A DNA stretch of 64,000 bases, from NCBI RefSeq assembly GCF_014384705.1, contig NZ_JACRSN010000017.1, positions 1-64,000 on the forward strand. The letters run 5' to 3'. Of the stretch, positions 15,910-25,044 are shown one piece after another (positions within the stretch are counted from its first letter, which is position 1; each line of letters opens with the position of its first letter). The DNA is from Yeguia hominis (GTDB taxonomy: Bacteria; Bacillota; Clostridia; Oscillospirales; Acutalibacteraceae). A model generated the notes under the pieces. That model made no database searches, was not told where the DNA came from, and worked only from the letters and a program-made list of their open reading frames with translations. Position numbers and translations under genes: made by a program.

Positions 15910-16434
15910 TTATAAAAGCTGCCGGTGCAGCTCCGTATAGGTTAGAATTCCATTCCGGCGTTCAGAGCACATCAGGCTGTACGAAGAAACCGGAATCTCC
16001 ATCGGCGGCAAGAGGTCTGCGCACGCTGAAAATGCAGCGTCCGTAAGCCGCATGCCGCGGCCAAGCGTCAGGTGCGGCCGAAATGCACGGGATTCGATTG
16101 GAAATCCGGAAGCGCGCAACGCTTTGCAAAGCATGGCTCGCAGCTTTTGCAGTTCCGGATTCGGCATGACACCAGCCCAATAAAGATCTCCCTGCGGCCG
16201 GCGAAAGCGTCCGATAGACGCCGCAGTAAGCGAAAATCCAGACGCCGAATGCATGGCACTTTGGATTGCCGGAACCCGATCCGGCGGAACCTCTCCCAAA
16301 AAGACCAGCGTCAAATGAAAATTCTCCCGCCGGGTTATGCTGCCGCTGCCAGCCATTTCCCGCAGCGCACAGGCAGCAGAAAAAAGCCGGTCTTTGACTG
16401 TCTCAGGAAAATTAATTGCTAAAAACAGACGCAT
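15910..16434 (-). CDS. thpR: RNA 2',3'-cyclic phosphodiesterase (2H family)
   Basis: The two HxTx motifs of the 2H phosphoesterases are present (NFHLTLVFLG near 40 and RPHLTLGRG near 128) in a 174-residue protein of normal length starting MRLFLAINFP. The enzyme opens 2',3'-cyclic phosphates at RNA ends. It is separated by only 3 bases from the GDPD gene and probably shares its transcript. Confidence 0.9.
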   Translation of the reverse strand: MRLFLAINFPETVKDRLFSAACALREMAGSGSITRRENFHLTLVFLGEVPPDRVPAIQSAMHSASGFSLTAASIGRFRRPQGDLYWAGVMPNPELQKLRAMLCKALRASGFPIESRAFRPHLTLGRGMRLTDAAFSACADLLPPMEIPVSSYSLMCSERRNGILTYTELHRQLL

Positions 16435-16437
16435 TGC

Positions 16438-17250
16438 TCATTCCTCTTCTTTGGGAAAAGTCTCGAAAATAACGGCGTCATAAAACGCAGGAACTGCCGC
16501 CCGTTCTTTGTCGCCGCGTGCTGTCCAGGCCACAAGAATCGGCCGGAAAAATGTCCGGCAAAACCAGAATCCAAACGTATCGGCTTTAAAATCAAATGCG
16601 ATAAAGTCGGGTCTTCCGAGACAATTCACCAGAAGATTACGCAGTGCAAACGCTTCATACCCCTTTAGGCCTTCTTCTCCTTTGCGTGCATTGGCCGACA
16701 GCTGTCCGCGCAAATTTGCGGGACGGTTTTTCCGAAACCAGCGCACCGCAAACGGAGAAAACGATTCGTAGCACACGTTTCCGGGATAACGGTCAAACTG
16801 CTCTGCGGTTTTCTGACAAAGCAGCGGCAGATCTTTTCCGGCATAAGGCTTGATCTCACAGACAACCGGAAGATCTCCCAAAACTGGAAGCACTTCCTCG
16901 AGCAGCGGAATCCGCTCGCTGGTCCCGGCAAGAGAACAGGTACGCACTTCTTCATACGTACACGCTGCCACCGGACGGTCTACGCCGCACATCCGCAGAA
17001 GCGTACGGTCATGAAAGACCACCAATTTTCCGTCCTTTGTAAACTGCACATCGAGCTCCACCCCGACGCCTTTTTCGCGTGCTGCCCGAAATGCGGCCAA
17101 CGAATTCTCAGGAATTTCGCCGCCATGCAGTCCGCGGTGGGCAAATTCCCGCACCCATCCGGCCTCGCGCCTTGCGCCCGGATGAATCAGATAAAGCAGC
17201 AGGATCAGACATCCTACGAGTACATCAAACAGGATCCACAAAATCCACAC
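16438..17250 (-). CDS. Membrane-anchored glycerophosphodiester phosphodiesterase
   Basis: GDPD enzymes release sn-glycerol-3-phosphate from glycerophosphodiesters. An N-terminal membrane helix (ILFDVLVGCLILLLYLI) precedes the TIM barrel with FAHRGLHGGEIPENSL and VELDVQFTKDGKLVVFHD, which include the catalytic His pair and the metal-binding Glu/Asp. The domain's orientation relative to the membrane is not evident. It is 3 bases from both neighbours, forming an MFS-GDPD-ThpR unit. Confidence 0.93.
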   Translation of the reverse strand: MWILWILFDVLVGCLILLLYLIHPGARREAGWVREFAHRGLHGGEIPENSLAAFRAAREKGVGVELDVQFTKDGKLVVFHDRTLLRMCGVDRPVAACTYEEVRTCSLAGTSERIPLLEEVLPVLGDLPVVCEIKPYAGKDLPLLCQKTAEQFDRYPGNVCYESFSPFAVRWFRKNRPANLRGQLSANARKGEEGLKGYEAFALRNLLVNCLGRPDFIAFDFKADTFGFWFCRTFFRPILVAWTARGDKERAAVPAFYDAVIFETFPKEEE

Positions 17251-17253
17251 GGT

Positions 17254-18531
17254 TTATTCCTCCACATCCAGCATCTCAAGCTTATCCTTAGGCAAAACCG
17301 GCCTGCTGTCTCCGTGCCGGACACCGCACATCGTGCAAAAGGCAATCGTGACAAATAAAACCGCATACGGGAACAGCGTCCAATAGCCGACATATTGCAG
17401 CAAAAATCCCGAAAGAATCGGCGTTAAAATCTGCGCCGCCATAGAAAACGCGTAGTAATATCCCGTATATCTGCCGACATCCGACCCTTTTGCCATTTCC
17501 ACTACCATCGGATAAGAGTTGACGTTGATCGAGGCCCAGCCGATTCCGGTTAAAATAAAGAGCACAATCATAAACCAGTGGTACCGCGTAAATGCAAAAG
17601 CAGCGCCAAACGAGACAAACAACAGCGCAACACCGATGAGAATCGTCTTTTTCCGGCCAATTCGGGTTGCAAGGAATCCGACCGGCAAATACGAGAGTAC
17701 CGCCGCAACCGTTGCGACCATCATCAGCGAAGCAAAACCGCCGCCTTCAATCTGCAGATAATCCTGCGCATATTTTGAAAACGACGTCGTGACCGCATTA
17801 TATCCCATGTACCACATGGTAACGGATATGAGAATTAAGATGAGACTTTTCCGCACGTCGCGCGGCATTTTTTCATCAGACTCTGCAGCTGGTTCGTCGG
17901 AAGACTCCAAAGCTTCCATTGCAGCCACTTCACCGGCGAGTTTCTTTTCGCGGATCGTCAGCACCAGCACCAACACAGATAGCAGCATCAGTCCGGCAAC
18001 AATCGCATAAATTGGAAAATAATCCGGTTTTTCGGATTTGGGAACCAAAACGGCAATCAATGCAAGAGAAATCACGCTGCCAACTGCGCCCATCAGATTG
18101 ATCACCGCATTCGCCTTTGAGCGGAGCGGCTTCGGCGTAAGATCCGGCATCAGCGCAACCGCCGGAGAACGATAGGTGCTCATGAAGAGCAGCGTTGCCA
18201 TCAGCGCAAGGAAAAAGAGAATTGGCCGGACAAGATGATCCGCCACCGGGATCAGCAGCATGAAAATCACCGCACCGATGGTTCCAAAAAGGATATATGG
18301 CGTCCGTCGGCCAAGGCGCGTATTGGTTTTATCGGAGAGCGTTCCAAACAGCGGCAGCAAGAACAGCGCAAGCACATTGTCAAGCGCCATAATCACGCCC
18401 GACCAGGTATGGTCAATCTGAAACGTATTCTTTAGAATCAATGGAATGATGCTGTCATAAAGCTGCCAGAATGCACAGATCGAAAGAAACGCCAGTCCGA
18501 CAAAAAACGTCCGCTTATAATTCAGCTTCAT
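17254..18531 (-). CDS. MFS transporter, GPH/sugar-type
   Basis: About 425 residues with 12 predicted membrane helices. The loop motif GTLSDKTNTRLGRRTPYI after helix 2 is characteristic of glycoside-pentoside-hexuronide-like and related MFS sugar carriers. The start at 18531 is chosen for AGGAAGG 5 bases upstream; the frame extends to a TTG inside that RBS. Downstream genes are GDPD, ThpR and then GH42, so uptake of a galactoside or glycerophosphodiester is conceivable, but the substrate is not determined. Confidence 0.88.
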   Translation of the reverse strand: MKLNYKRTFFVGLAFLSICAFWQLYDSIIPLILKNTFQIDHTWSGVIMALDNVLALFLLPLFGTLSDKTNTRLGRRTPYILFGTIGAVIFMLLIPVADHLVRPILFFLALMATLLFMSTYRSPAVALMPDLTPKPLRSKANAVINLMGAVGSVISLALIAVLVPKSEKPDYFPIYAIVAGLMLLSVLVLVLTIREKKLAGEVAAMEALESSDEPAAESDEKMPRDVRKSLILILISVTMWYMGYNAVTTSFSKYAQDYLQIEGGGFASLMMVATVAAVLSYLPVGFLATRIGRKKTILIGVALLFVSFGAAFAFTRYHWFMIVLFILTGIGWASINVNSYPMVVEMAKGSDVGRYTGYYYAFSMAAQILTPILSGFLLQYVGYWTLFPYAVLFVTIAFCTMCGVRHGDSRPVLPKDKLEMLDVEE

Positions 18532-19278
18532 CACACCTTCCTCCAACAGACAAAATCAGTTTAAAAAATATTTCATTTTCCGCGCCTTCGTTTTCCGTGC
18601 CATAGAAGGCTTTCTTGCAGATTTTGGAAAAATACGGTATCATAAATACAAGATACAAACCTGTGTTTTTACACATTATGCATTCACGCATTCTGAAAAT
18701 AAAAAAACATCTAGCCTTGGATCTCTTCCGTACCAAACAGAACCCATTCATCGGGTTTTGGCTTTCCGTACAACATTCGATTCGGCACGACCCGTATGTC
18801 GATATATCGCCTTTCTGTACCGTTTGCGGCGCTGCTGTCAAATCTGGGGGTTTTTATATTATTAACCAGACTGTGCAAAGCGGTCTCCGGGCCTTGCAAA
18901 AGCGGTTCCGAACCTGTATCATGCAACATTTAACCGCATCTGTCAGGCACATACAGCGTTCTGTGCGCTTTATTAGGAGAATCCGCCACAATCTCAGGGG
19001 TATTATAGCACAATTCCATAGGAATTTCCATAAAAACTTTAGTAAATCCAGGAAAAATCCATCCGCAACGCAGGACGGCAAACGGTAGTGTCAAATGTTC
19101 CGCGATTGTTTTCCCGCACTTCCAGTCTATTGGGGTTGGATTTTATCGCATAAGTCCTTCTAATTTTCAAGCCTTTTCAAGCCGGAAATTTCGGCCAAAT
19201 GTTTGGACATTCCCGATTCCTATTTTATTCTCAGACCGATTGGCACTCCGTCATGACAACAAACAAGGAGAGATTTTG
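18532..19278. other. Intergenic region with a candidate minus-strand promoter
   Basis: A 740-base region lies between the divergent MFS and maf genes. On the minus strand near 19003 an extended -10 (TGC-TATAAT) is visible, with TGGAAA 17 bases upstream. If used, the MFS mRNA would have a leader of roughly 470 bases. A 72-codon minus-strand frame (18711-18929) in that leader has no ribosome binding site and no family resemblance, so it is not called as a gene. Confidence 0.4.
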
Positions 19279-19869
19279 ATGAACACAACCGTTTCGATGA
19301 TTCTGGCTTCTGCTTCGCCGCGGCGGAAAGAGTTGCTGCGCTATCTGGTGCCGCATTTTGAGGTGATGCCCGCCGATATCGATGAAGAAACGCTTCCAAC
19401 AACATGCTCGCTTTTTGAGCAGCCGCTCTATCTTGCTGAAAAGAAAGCAGCGGCACTTGCCACCCAGCACCCGGATGCCCTGATTCTCGGCTGCGACACC
19501 GCTGTTTTTGCCAGCGGCGTGATCCTTGGAAAGCCAAAATCCGAGCGCGATGCCTTCCGGATGCTGCGGATGCTCTCCGGAAAAACGCACACAGTAGTAA
19601 CCGGATGTTGTCTGCAGCAAAACAACCGCAAACGTGTGTTTTGTGAAAAAACAGCCGTGACTTTTTATCCGCTTACAGATACCGAAATAGACGCCTATCT
19701 TGCAACCGGAGAACCGTTTGATAAGGCCGGCGCATACGGAATTCAGGGGTATGGGCGCTGTCTGGTCCGGGAAATTCACGGATGTTATGATAACGTGGTC
19801 GGACTGCCTGTCGCGCGTTTAAAGCGGGAACTCGAGGCGTTTCTCTCTTCGATTGATGTAAATTTTTAA
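19279..19869 (+). CDS. maf: Maf-family nucleoside triphosphate pyrophosphatase
   Basis: Maf proteins hydrolyse dTTP/UTP or modified NTPs to the monophosphates. The N-terminal ILASASPRRKELLR is the family signature, followed by ILGCDTAVF with the catalytic Asp, and the YGIQGYG C-terminal motif. The 196-residue length is normal. ATG at 19279 has AAGGAGA upstream; the longer frame from 19240 has no RBS. It stands alone on the plus strand. Confidence 0.93.
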   Translation: MNTTVSMILASASPRRKELLRYLVPHFEVMPADIDEETLPTTCSLFEQPLYLAEKKAAALATQHPDALILGCDTAVFASGVILGKPKSERDAFRMLRMLSGKTHTVVTGCCLQQNNRKRVFCEKTAVTFYPLTDTEIDAYLATGEPFDKAGAYGIQGYGRCLVREIHGCYDNVVGLPVARLKRELEAFLSSIDVNF

Positions 19870-20800
19870 ACGTCAGCCGTCTTCACACGCGGGTTGCGCC
19901 TGCTCTGAACGGCCCGGTTCCTCCGTCCGGTTTCGCGATGCTTTTCTACACTCTTGCGTGTTTGTCCCTCCGGCTGTCCAATGTCCGGTGCCAGTTCGTG
20001 TAAAAATCCGCTTTGTAAAGTAACAACCCGTCAATTCAAATAGAACGCCGATTTCACGTCTGGTCTGTCTGGAAGTCTTTCGCCGGAAAACTGCCTCGCT
20101 GCACATTTCGGGGGATATGCTCTAAATCTGACGGCGCCTTCTGTTGCGATTTTCATGCTGCAACAGGAGGCGCTTTTTTCACGTTTCTCCGAAATCCTTC
20201 ATTGCTTCTGCAGAACGGCTTTTTTCGTGCATTCCCTTTTGGCATATTTTATGAAAGCGGCCGGCAACCTTTGCTGCAGAAATGCAAGTTCACTGTCTCC
20301 TGCCATTTGCACTACACTTTTCCGGTTTCATCCAATCATATGATGCGAGGGACCATGCCAAAAAAGGCTGTATTTTCTAGGAGATATTTTAACGATACAA
20401 AAATTTTTAAAACGCAGCAGAATATGGATTCCGGATAGGAACCGTCCATTCACAACACGGTTTTGATGCGTTGAAACACGCCCATCCCCCATGCGGCCTC
20501 TTGGCAATATCGGCGGAATGCTCTGCGGTCTTTTCCTGGCATTTCCGGCAAAATTGCGCGCACCTGTCGGCGACAAATTTTCGAATAATAATGTCTTTCG
20601 GATGCAGGCTTACTGGTACAAGCAAAGGCGAAAAGGACAACTATCCGCCGGCGCCCAAATGGGCGTGTTGGTCCTTAGAAACAGTACCGCACAGTGGGAT
20701 CCTGCCGCTTTGCGCCGATCGATCTTTCCAAAAAAGATCACATCGTTTTAGATCGGAGTTGCAGGCCAGGATCATCCTGAGAATCCGTCCGAAACCCAAA
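19870..20800. other. Intergenic region without a recognisable gene
   Basis: About 930 bases lie between maf and the V-ATPase terminator. Several overlapping frames up to about 130 codons occur on both strands, none with a good ribosome binding site or family resemblance. One minus frame (20640-20407) contains the cluster CAQFCRKC, but nothing supports it as a gene. The clear structure here is the hairpin at 20134-20179. Confidence 0.5.
20134..20179 (+). terminator. Intrinsic terminator-like hairpin related to the one at 516-687
   Basis: GCGCCTTCTGTTGC and GCAACAGGAGGCGC (13 of 14 paired, one G-T) flank a 12-base loop and are followed by TTTTTTCACG. It could end the maf transcript 265 bases downstream. 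The right arm and tail (CAACAGGAGG-GCTTTTTTCACG) match the palindrome near position 676-699, hinting at a dispersed repeat. Confidence 0.7.
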
Positions 20801-20848
20801 AAGCAAAAAGCAGGACCGCCTCCGGTGCGTACCGGGGACGATCCTGCT
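20801..20848 (-). terminator. Terminator of the V-ATPase operon
   Basis: AGCAGGA pairs with TCCTGCT, with a long internal GC-rich stem-loop (ACCGCCTCCGGT...ACCGGGGACG) and TTTTTG following on the minus strand, just past the ntpD stop codon. Confidence 0.85.
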
Positions 20849-20856
20849 AAAAAATA

Positions 20857-21525
20857 TCATTCCGTATAAAGTTTTTCGCTGTAATGGTGCGCCTGCTCCA
20901 ACATCATATCCTTAACCTTCATCAAGCGAATCTGCGTACTCCGCTCGTTTTCATCGAGCTTCATCGTAATATACTTGATGTTCTTCTGGGTTTCCGGGAT
21001 AATCACATGCTCAAGCGCATTGACGCGCCGGCGCGTTTTTTCAATTTCACTCGCCATCAGCTGGCAGGACTTTTCACACTCTGCCAGGCGCAGCATATCC
21101 GGCAGGATATCGGCAAGCGACTTGACCGCACCGTCGAGGTCACCGGAGGTAAACGCAAAACCGTAGGAATAAATATCGTTGCTGTCGGCTGTCCGGGTTT
21201 TGTATTCAAACACGGGGATATCGACACTCATGATATTTTTCGTATCGGTATTCAGGAAAACCTCCTGCTTCGGCGCCATCAGCGCAACATTGAGAATTTC
21301 CTCAGACATTCCGGCCTTGGCAATGACAAAGTTTTTGTTTGCCGAACGGATGCCTGCTTCTACTTTTTCGCGAAGCGCCATATTTTCCCGGACAAGATCC
21401 AGAAATTGACGCATCAGCTCGTCGCGCTTATCCTTCAAAAGCTTGTGTCCGCGGACAGCGGTTGCCAGCTTCTTTTTCAGACGCGTCAGTTCCATCCGGG
21501 TAGGATTTACCTGTGTGGACGCCAA
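20857..21525 (-). CDS. ntpD: V-type ATP synthase subunit D
   Basis: Central-stalk subunit that rotates inside the A3B3 head. The N-terminal NPTRMELTRLKKKLATAVRG and long terminal helices are typical, as is the 222-residue length. The start is TTG at 21525, 9 bases after AAAGGAG. It is the last gene of the nine-gene operon and is followed by a terminator. Confidence 0.95.
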   Translation of the reverse strand: MASTQVNPTRMELTRLKKKLATAVRGHKLLKDKRDELMRQFLDLVRENMALREKVEAGIRSANKNFVIAKAGMSEEILNVALMAPKQEVFLNTDTKNIMSVDIPVFEYKTRTADSNDIYSYGFAFTSGDLDGAVKSLADILPDMLRLAECEKSCQLMASEIEKTRRRVNALEHVIIPETQKNIKYITMKLDENERSTQIRLMKVKDMMLEQAHHYSEKLYTE

Positions 21526-21565
21526 ATGGGATCACTCCTTTCCGCATTGATTTGCCGAATCGGTC

Positions 21566-22936
21566 TTATTTGCCGTAATACAGATCGAGGTACTTGTCGT
21601 CGATACGCTTGAGTTCCCCGCGCGGCAAAATGGAAAGCAGTTTCCAACCAATGTTCAGCGTTTCTTCGATATCGCGGTTGGTGGTGTAACCCTGCGAGAC
21701 ATATTCTTTTTCGAATGCATCCGCAAATTTGGCGTAGATCAGGTCGGTATCCGAAAGCGCAGCTTCACCCAGGATGACCATGAGTTCCTTCGCTTCTTTT
21801 CCGCGTGCATAGGCGGCAAAGAGCTGGTTGAGGGTGTTAGCATGATCCGCACGGGTTTTTCCCTCGCCGATTCCCTTATCTTTCAGACGCGAAAGCGACG
21901 GAAGAACGTCGATCGGCGGTGTAATGCCCTTGCGGTAAAGCTCACGGCTTAAGATAATCTGACCCTCTGTGATATACCCGGTCAAGTCCGGAATCGGGTG
22001 CGTCTTGTCATCTTCCGGCATGGTCAGGATCGGAATCATCGTAATGCTGCCGCTCTTGCCCTTCTGCCGACCGGCACGCTCATAGAGCGTCGCAAGGTCC
22101 GTATAGAGATAACCCGGATATCCGCGGCGGCCCGGAACTTCTTTCCGCGCAGCCGAAACTTCACGCAGTGCATCGGCGTAGTTCGTAATATCCGTCAAGA
22201 TTACGAGAACATGCATGCCTTTTTCGAAAGCAAGATACTCCGCAGCCGTCAGCGCCATACGCGGCGTCGCGATACGCTCAACAGCGGGGTCGTTTGCGAG
22301 GTTGATAAAGAGCACGGTCCGGTCGATGGCGCCGGTTTCCTTAAAGCTCTCGATAAAGAAGTTCGACTCTTCGAACGTGATACCCATTGCTGCAAAAACA
22401 ACGGCGAACGGCTCATCGGTTCCGCGAACCTTTGCCTGTCTTGCAATCTGCGCGCCCAGGTTGGCATGCGGCAGACCGGAAGCCGAGAAAATCGGCAGCT
22501 TCTGGCCACGAACCAGCGTATTTAGGCCGTCAATCGCAGAAATACCGGTCTGGATAAATTCCTCCGGATAGCTGCGCGCGGCCGGATTCATCGGAAGGCC
22601 ATTGATGTCCCGACGCTCTTCCGGCAGGATTTCCGGACCGTTATCAATCGGACGGCCCAGTCCGTCGAAAACGCGGCCGAGCATATCCTCGGAAACGCCG
22701 AGCTCCATGGTGCGTCCCAGGAAGCGAACCTTACTGTTGGAAAGGTTAATTCCGGTGGAGTTTTCAAAGAGCTGAACCAGCGCGTTGCCGCCGTCAATTT
22801 CGAGAACCTTGCAGCGGCGGGTCTCGCCGGAAGCAAGTTCAATTTCGCCGAGTTCATCATAGGTGACATTTTCAACACCCTTGACAAGCATAAGAGGGCC
22901 GGCGACCTCCTGAATAGTACGATACTCTTTTGGCAT
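21566..22936 (-). CDS. ntpB: V-type ATP synthase subunit B
   Basis: Non-catalytic regulatory subunit of the A3B3 hexamer. It is 456 residues, begins MPKEYRTIQEVAGPLMLVKG, and contains LPIFSASGLPHANLGAQIAR where catalytic subunits have a P-loop, then DPAVERIATPRMALTAAEYLA. Its ATG overlaps the TAA of ntpA by one base, so the two head subunits are coupled in translation. Confidence 0.97.
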   Translation of the reverse strand: MPKEYRTIQEVAGPLMLVKGVENVTYDELGEIELASGETRRCKVLEIDGGNALVQLFENSTGINLSNSKVRFLGRTMELGVSEDMLGRVFDGLGRPIDNGPEILPEERRDINGLPMNPAARSYPEEFIQTGISAIDGLNTLVRGQKLPIFSASGLPHANLGAQIARQAKVRGTDEPFAVVFAAMGITFEESNFFIESFKETGAIDRTVLFINLANDPAVERIATPRMALTAAEYLAFEKGMHVLVILTDITNYADALREVSAARKEVPGRRGYPGYLYTDLATLYERAGRQKGKSGSITMIPILTMPEDDKTHPIPDLTGYITEGQIILSRELYRKGITPPIDVLPSLSRLKDKGIGEGKTRADHANTLNQLFAAYARGKEAKELMVILGEAALSDTDLIYAKFADAFEKEYVSQGYTTNRDIEETLNIGWKLLSILPRGELKRIDDKYLDLYYGK

Positions 22937-24702
22937 TAGAAGTCCTCCTTCCCTACGACCTCAGCGATTTCAGAAGCCAATTCCTTATTGATTGCCTCAT
23001 AAGCGCTCTCAATTTCATCGTTTACCGTGTATTTGTAACGGCCGATCTTCTCGCGGACAGGCAGCTTAATGAGATCTTCCACCTGTGCGCCCTTGGAAAG
23101 CGCTTCGACAGAGAGATCATAATAAGCCAGAACCAGACGCATCATAAAGAGCTGCTTTTCGAGGGAAGTGTAGGTATCAATCTCATGGAAGGAGTTCTGA
23201 TGCAGGAAGTCCTCACGAATCGAGCGGGCAGCCTCCATTTTGAGACGATCCGGCGCAGAAAGCGCATCCATACCGACCATCTTGACGATTTCTTCGAGTT
23301 CCGCTTCGTTCTGCAGGAGGGTCATCAGGTGCTGCCGCAGCTGCATCCAGTCCTCGGAAACGTTCTCCGTAAACCAGTTGGCCATATTATCGACATAGAG
23401 CGAATAGCTGTTGAGCCAGTTGATGGCCGGGAAATGACGCTTATACGCAAGCGCGGAATCCAGTCCCCAGAACACCTTGACAATTCGCAGGGTTGCCTGC
23501 GAAACCGGCTCGGAAATATCGCCGCCCGGAGGCGACACAGCGCCGATTACGGAAAGTGCGCCAATGCGGCCGTCTTTGCCGAGCGAAACCACGCGGCCCG
23601 CGCGCTCATAGAACTGCGCCAGACGGGAACCGAGGTATGCAGGATAGCCTTCTTCACCGGGCATCTCTTCGAGCCGGCCGGACATTTCACGCAGCGCCTC
23701 TGCCCAGCGGGAAGTCGAGTCTGCCATCAGCGCGACAGAATATCCCATATCACGGAAATATTCCGCAATGGTGATACCGGTATAAATGGACGCTTCGCGC
23801 GCCGCAACCGGCATATCCGAAGTATTGGCAATCAAAACGGTCCGTTCCATCAGAGATTCACCGGTTTTCGGGTCTTTCAGTTCCGGGAACTCGTTGAGAA
23901 CGTCCGTCATTTCGTTTCCGCGCTCACCGCAGCCAATATAAACCACGATATCTGCCTCAGCCCATTTTGCAAGCTGATGCTGAATAACAGTTTTGCCGGA
24001 ACCGAACGGACCGGGAACGGCAGCCACACCGCCTTTGGCAATCGGGAACAATGCGTCAATCACGCGCTGGCCGGTAATCAGCGGCATTGCGGGCGGCAGC
24101 TTCTCCTGGTACGGGCGTCCGCGGCGAACCGGCCACTTCTGCATCAGCGTCAGCGGGCGGTCACCGGTTTCGGTTTCGATCACCGCAACGGTTTCCTCAA
24201 CAGTAAACTCGCCGGCAGTAATCTCCTTCACCGTACCTTTTACGCCATACGGCACCATGATTCGCTGCTCGACAATCACGGTTTCCTGTACCGTTCCGAT
24301 GATGTCTCCGGCTTCCACCGAATCCCCCACCTTCACGGTCGGTACAAATTTCCACTTGATATCGCGCTTGAGAGAAGGAACCTCAACACCGCGTTTGAGG
24401 TTATTTCCGGAAGCTTTCATAATATCGTCCAGCGGACGCTGGATGCCGTCGTAAATGCTGGAAATCAGGCCCGGCCCGAGTTCCACAGAGAGCGGCATAT
24501 CCATCGATTCCACCGGTTCGCCCGGTCCAAGGCCGGAGGTCTCTTCATAAACCTGCACAGAAGCCTCATCGCCATGAATCTCAATAATTTCCCCGATCAG
24601 GCGCTGGCTGCTGACGCGGACGACGTCGTACATATTGGCATCGCGCATTCCCTCGGCAATAACGAGCGGACCCGCGACTTTTTTAATAACACCTTTGCTC
24701 AT
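22936..24702 (-). CDS. ntpA: V-type ATP synthase catalytic subunit A
   Basis: Catalytic ATPase subunit, 588 residues. The P-loop GPFGSGKTVIQH and the conserved ERGNEMTDVL follow the large non-homologous insertion (about 100-200) that distinguishes V/A-type from F-type beta subunits. ATG at 24702 gives the family N-terminus MSKGVIKKVAGPLV, with AAGGTGG upstream. Confidence 0.97.
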   Translation of the reverse strand: MSKGVIKKVAGPLVIAEGMRDANMYDVVRVSSQRLIGEIIEIHGDEASVQVYEETSGLGPGEPVESMDMPLSVELGPGLISSIYDGIQRPLDDIMKASGNNLKRGVEVPSLKRDIKWKFVPTVKVGDSVEAGDIIGTVQETVIVEQRIMVPYGVKGTVKEITAGEFTVEETVAVIETETGDRPLTLMQKWPVRRGRPYQEKLPPAMPLITGQRVIDALFPIAKGGVAAVPGPFGSGKTVIQHQLAKWAEADIVVYIGCGERGNEMTDVLNEFPELKDPKTGESLMERTVLIANTSDMPVAAREASIYTGITIAEYFRDMGYSVALMADSTSRWAEALREMSGRLEEMPGEEGYPAYLGSRLAQFYERAGRVVSLGKDGRIGALSVIGAVSPPGGDISEPVSQATLRIVKVFWGLDSALAYKRHFPAINWLNSYSLYVDNMANWFTENVSEDWMQLRQHLMTLLQNEAELEEIVKMVGMDALSAPDRLKMEAARSIREDFLHQNSFHEIDTYTSLEKQLFMMRLVLAYYDLSVEALSKGAQVEDLIKLPVREKIGRYKYTVNDEIESAYEAINKELASEIAEVVGKEDF

Positions 24703-24723
24703 GGGACGAATCACCCACCTTTC

Positions 24724-25044
24724 TTAATGATTGCTGAAAAGAATATCAGAACCGACTGCCTGTTCAACGGAGCGTTTCACGCCGGCAACGCCCTCCCCGG
24801 TATTGCCGGAAACGCCCGGAATCAGAATCACAGCGGGCAGGACCTGTCCCTGATATTGTTTCATTTTTTCCCCGATTGCCGCAGCGGCTGCTTCCGTCAC
24901 ATAAATCACGGCGTAGTCGCTTCCGGCAAGCCGGTGCAACAGTTTGGCAGACTCCTCCGGTTCCGATACGGGAAAGATATCCAGCCCAAGCACTGCAAAA
25001 CCGTAAATGCTGTCGTAGTCGCCAAGCACTGCGATCTTATACAT
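24724..25044 (-). CDS. ntpG: V-type ATP synthase subunit F
   Basis: Small central-stalk subunit (106 residues) beginning MYKIAVLGDYDSIYGFAVLG, a Rossmann-like fold that binds subunit D. It is called NtpG in the Enterococcus hirae naming. It overlaps the end of the subunit C gene by 8 bases. Confidence 0.93.
   Translation of the reverse strand: MYKIAVLGDYDSIYGFAVLGLDIFPVSEPEESAKLLHRLAGSDYAVIYVTEAAAAAIGEKMKQYQGQVLPAVILIPGVSGNTGEGVAGVKRSVEQAVGSDILFSNH

Noticed and set aside
18711..18929. A 72-codon minus-strand frame (RRYIDIRVVPNRML) in the MFS upstream region
   Set aside because: Its start is TTG with no ribosome binding site and no family resemblance. It could be a remnant, but evidence is too thin to call a gene.
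20407..20640. Minus-strand frame containing CAQFCRKC, a possible zinc-binding protein
   Set aside because: It has no Shine-Dalgarno site and only one Cys cluster, and overlaps frames of similar length on the other strand.
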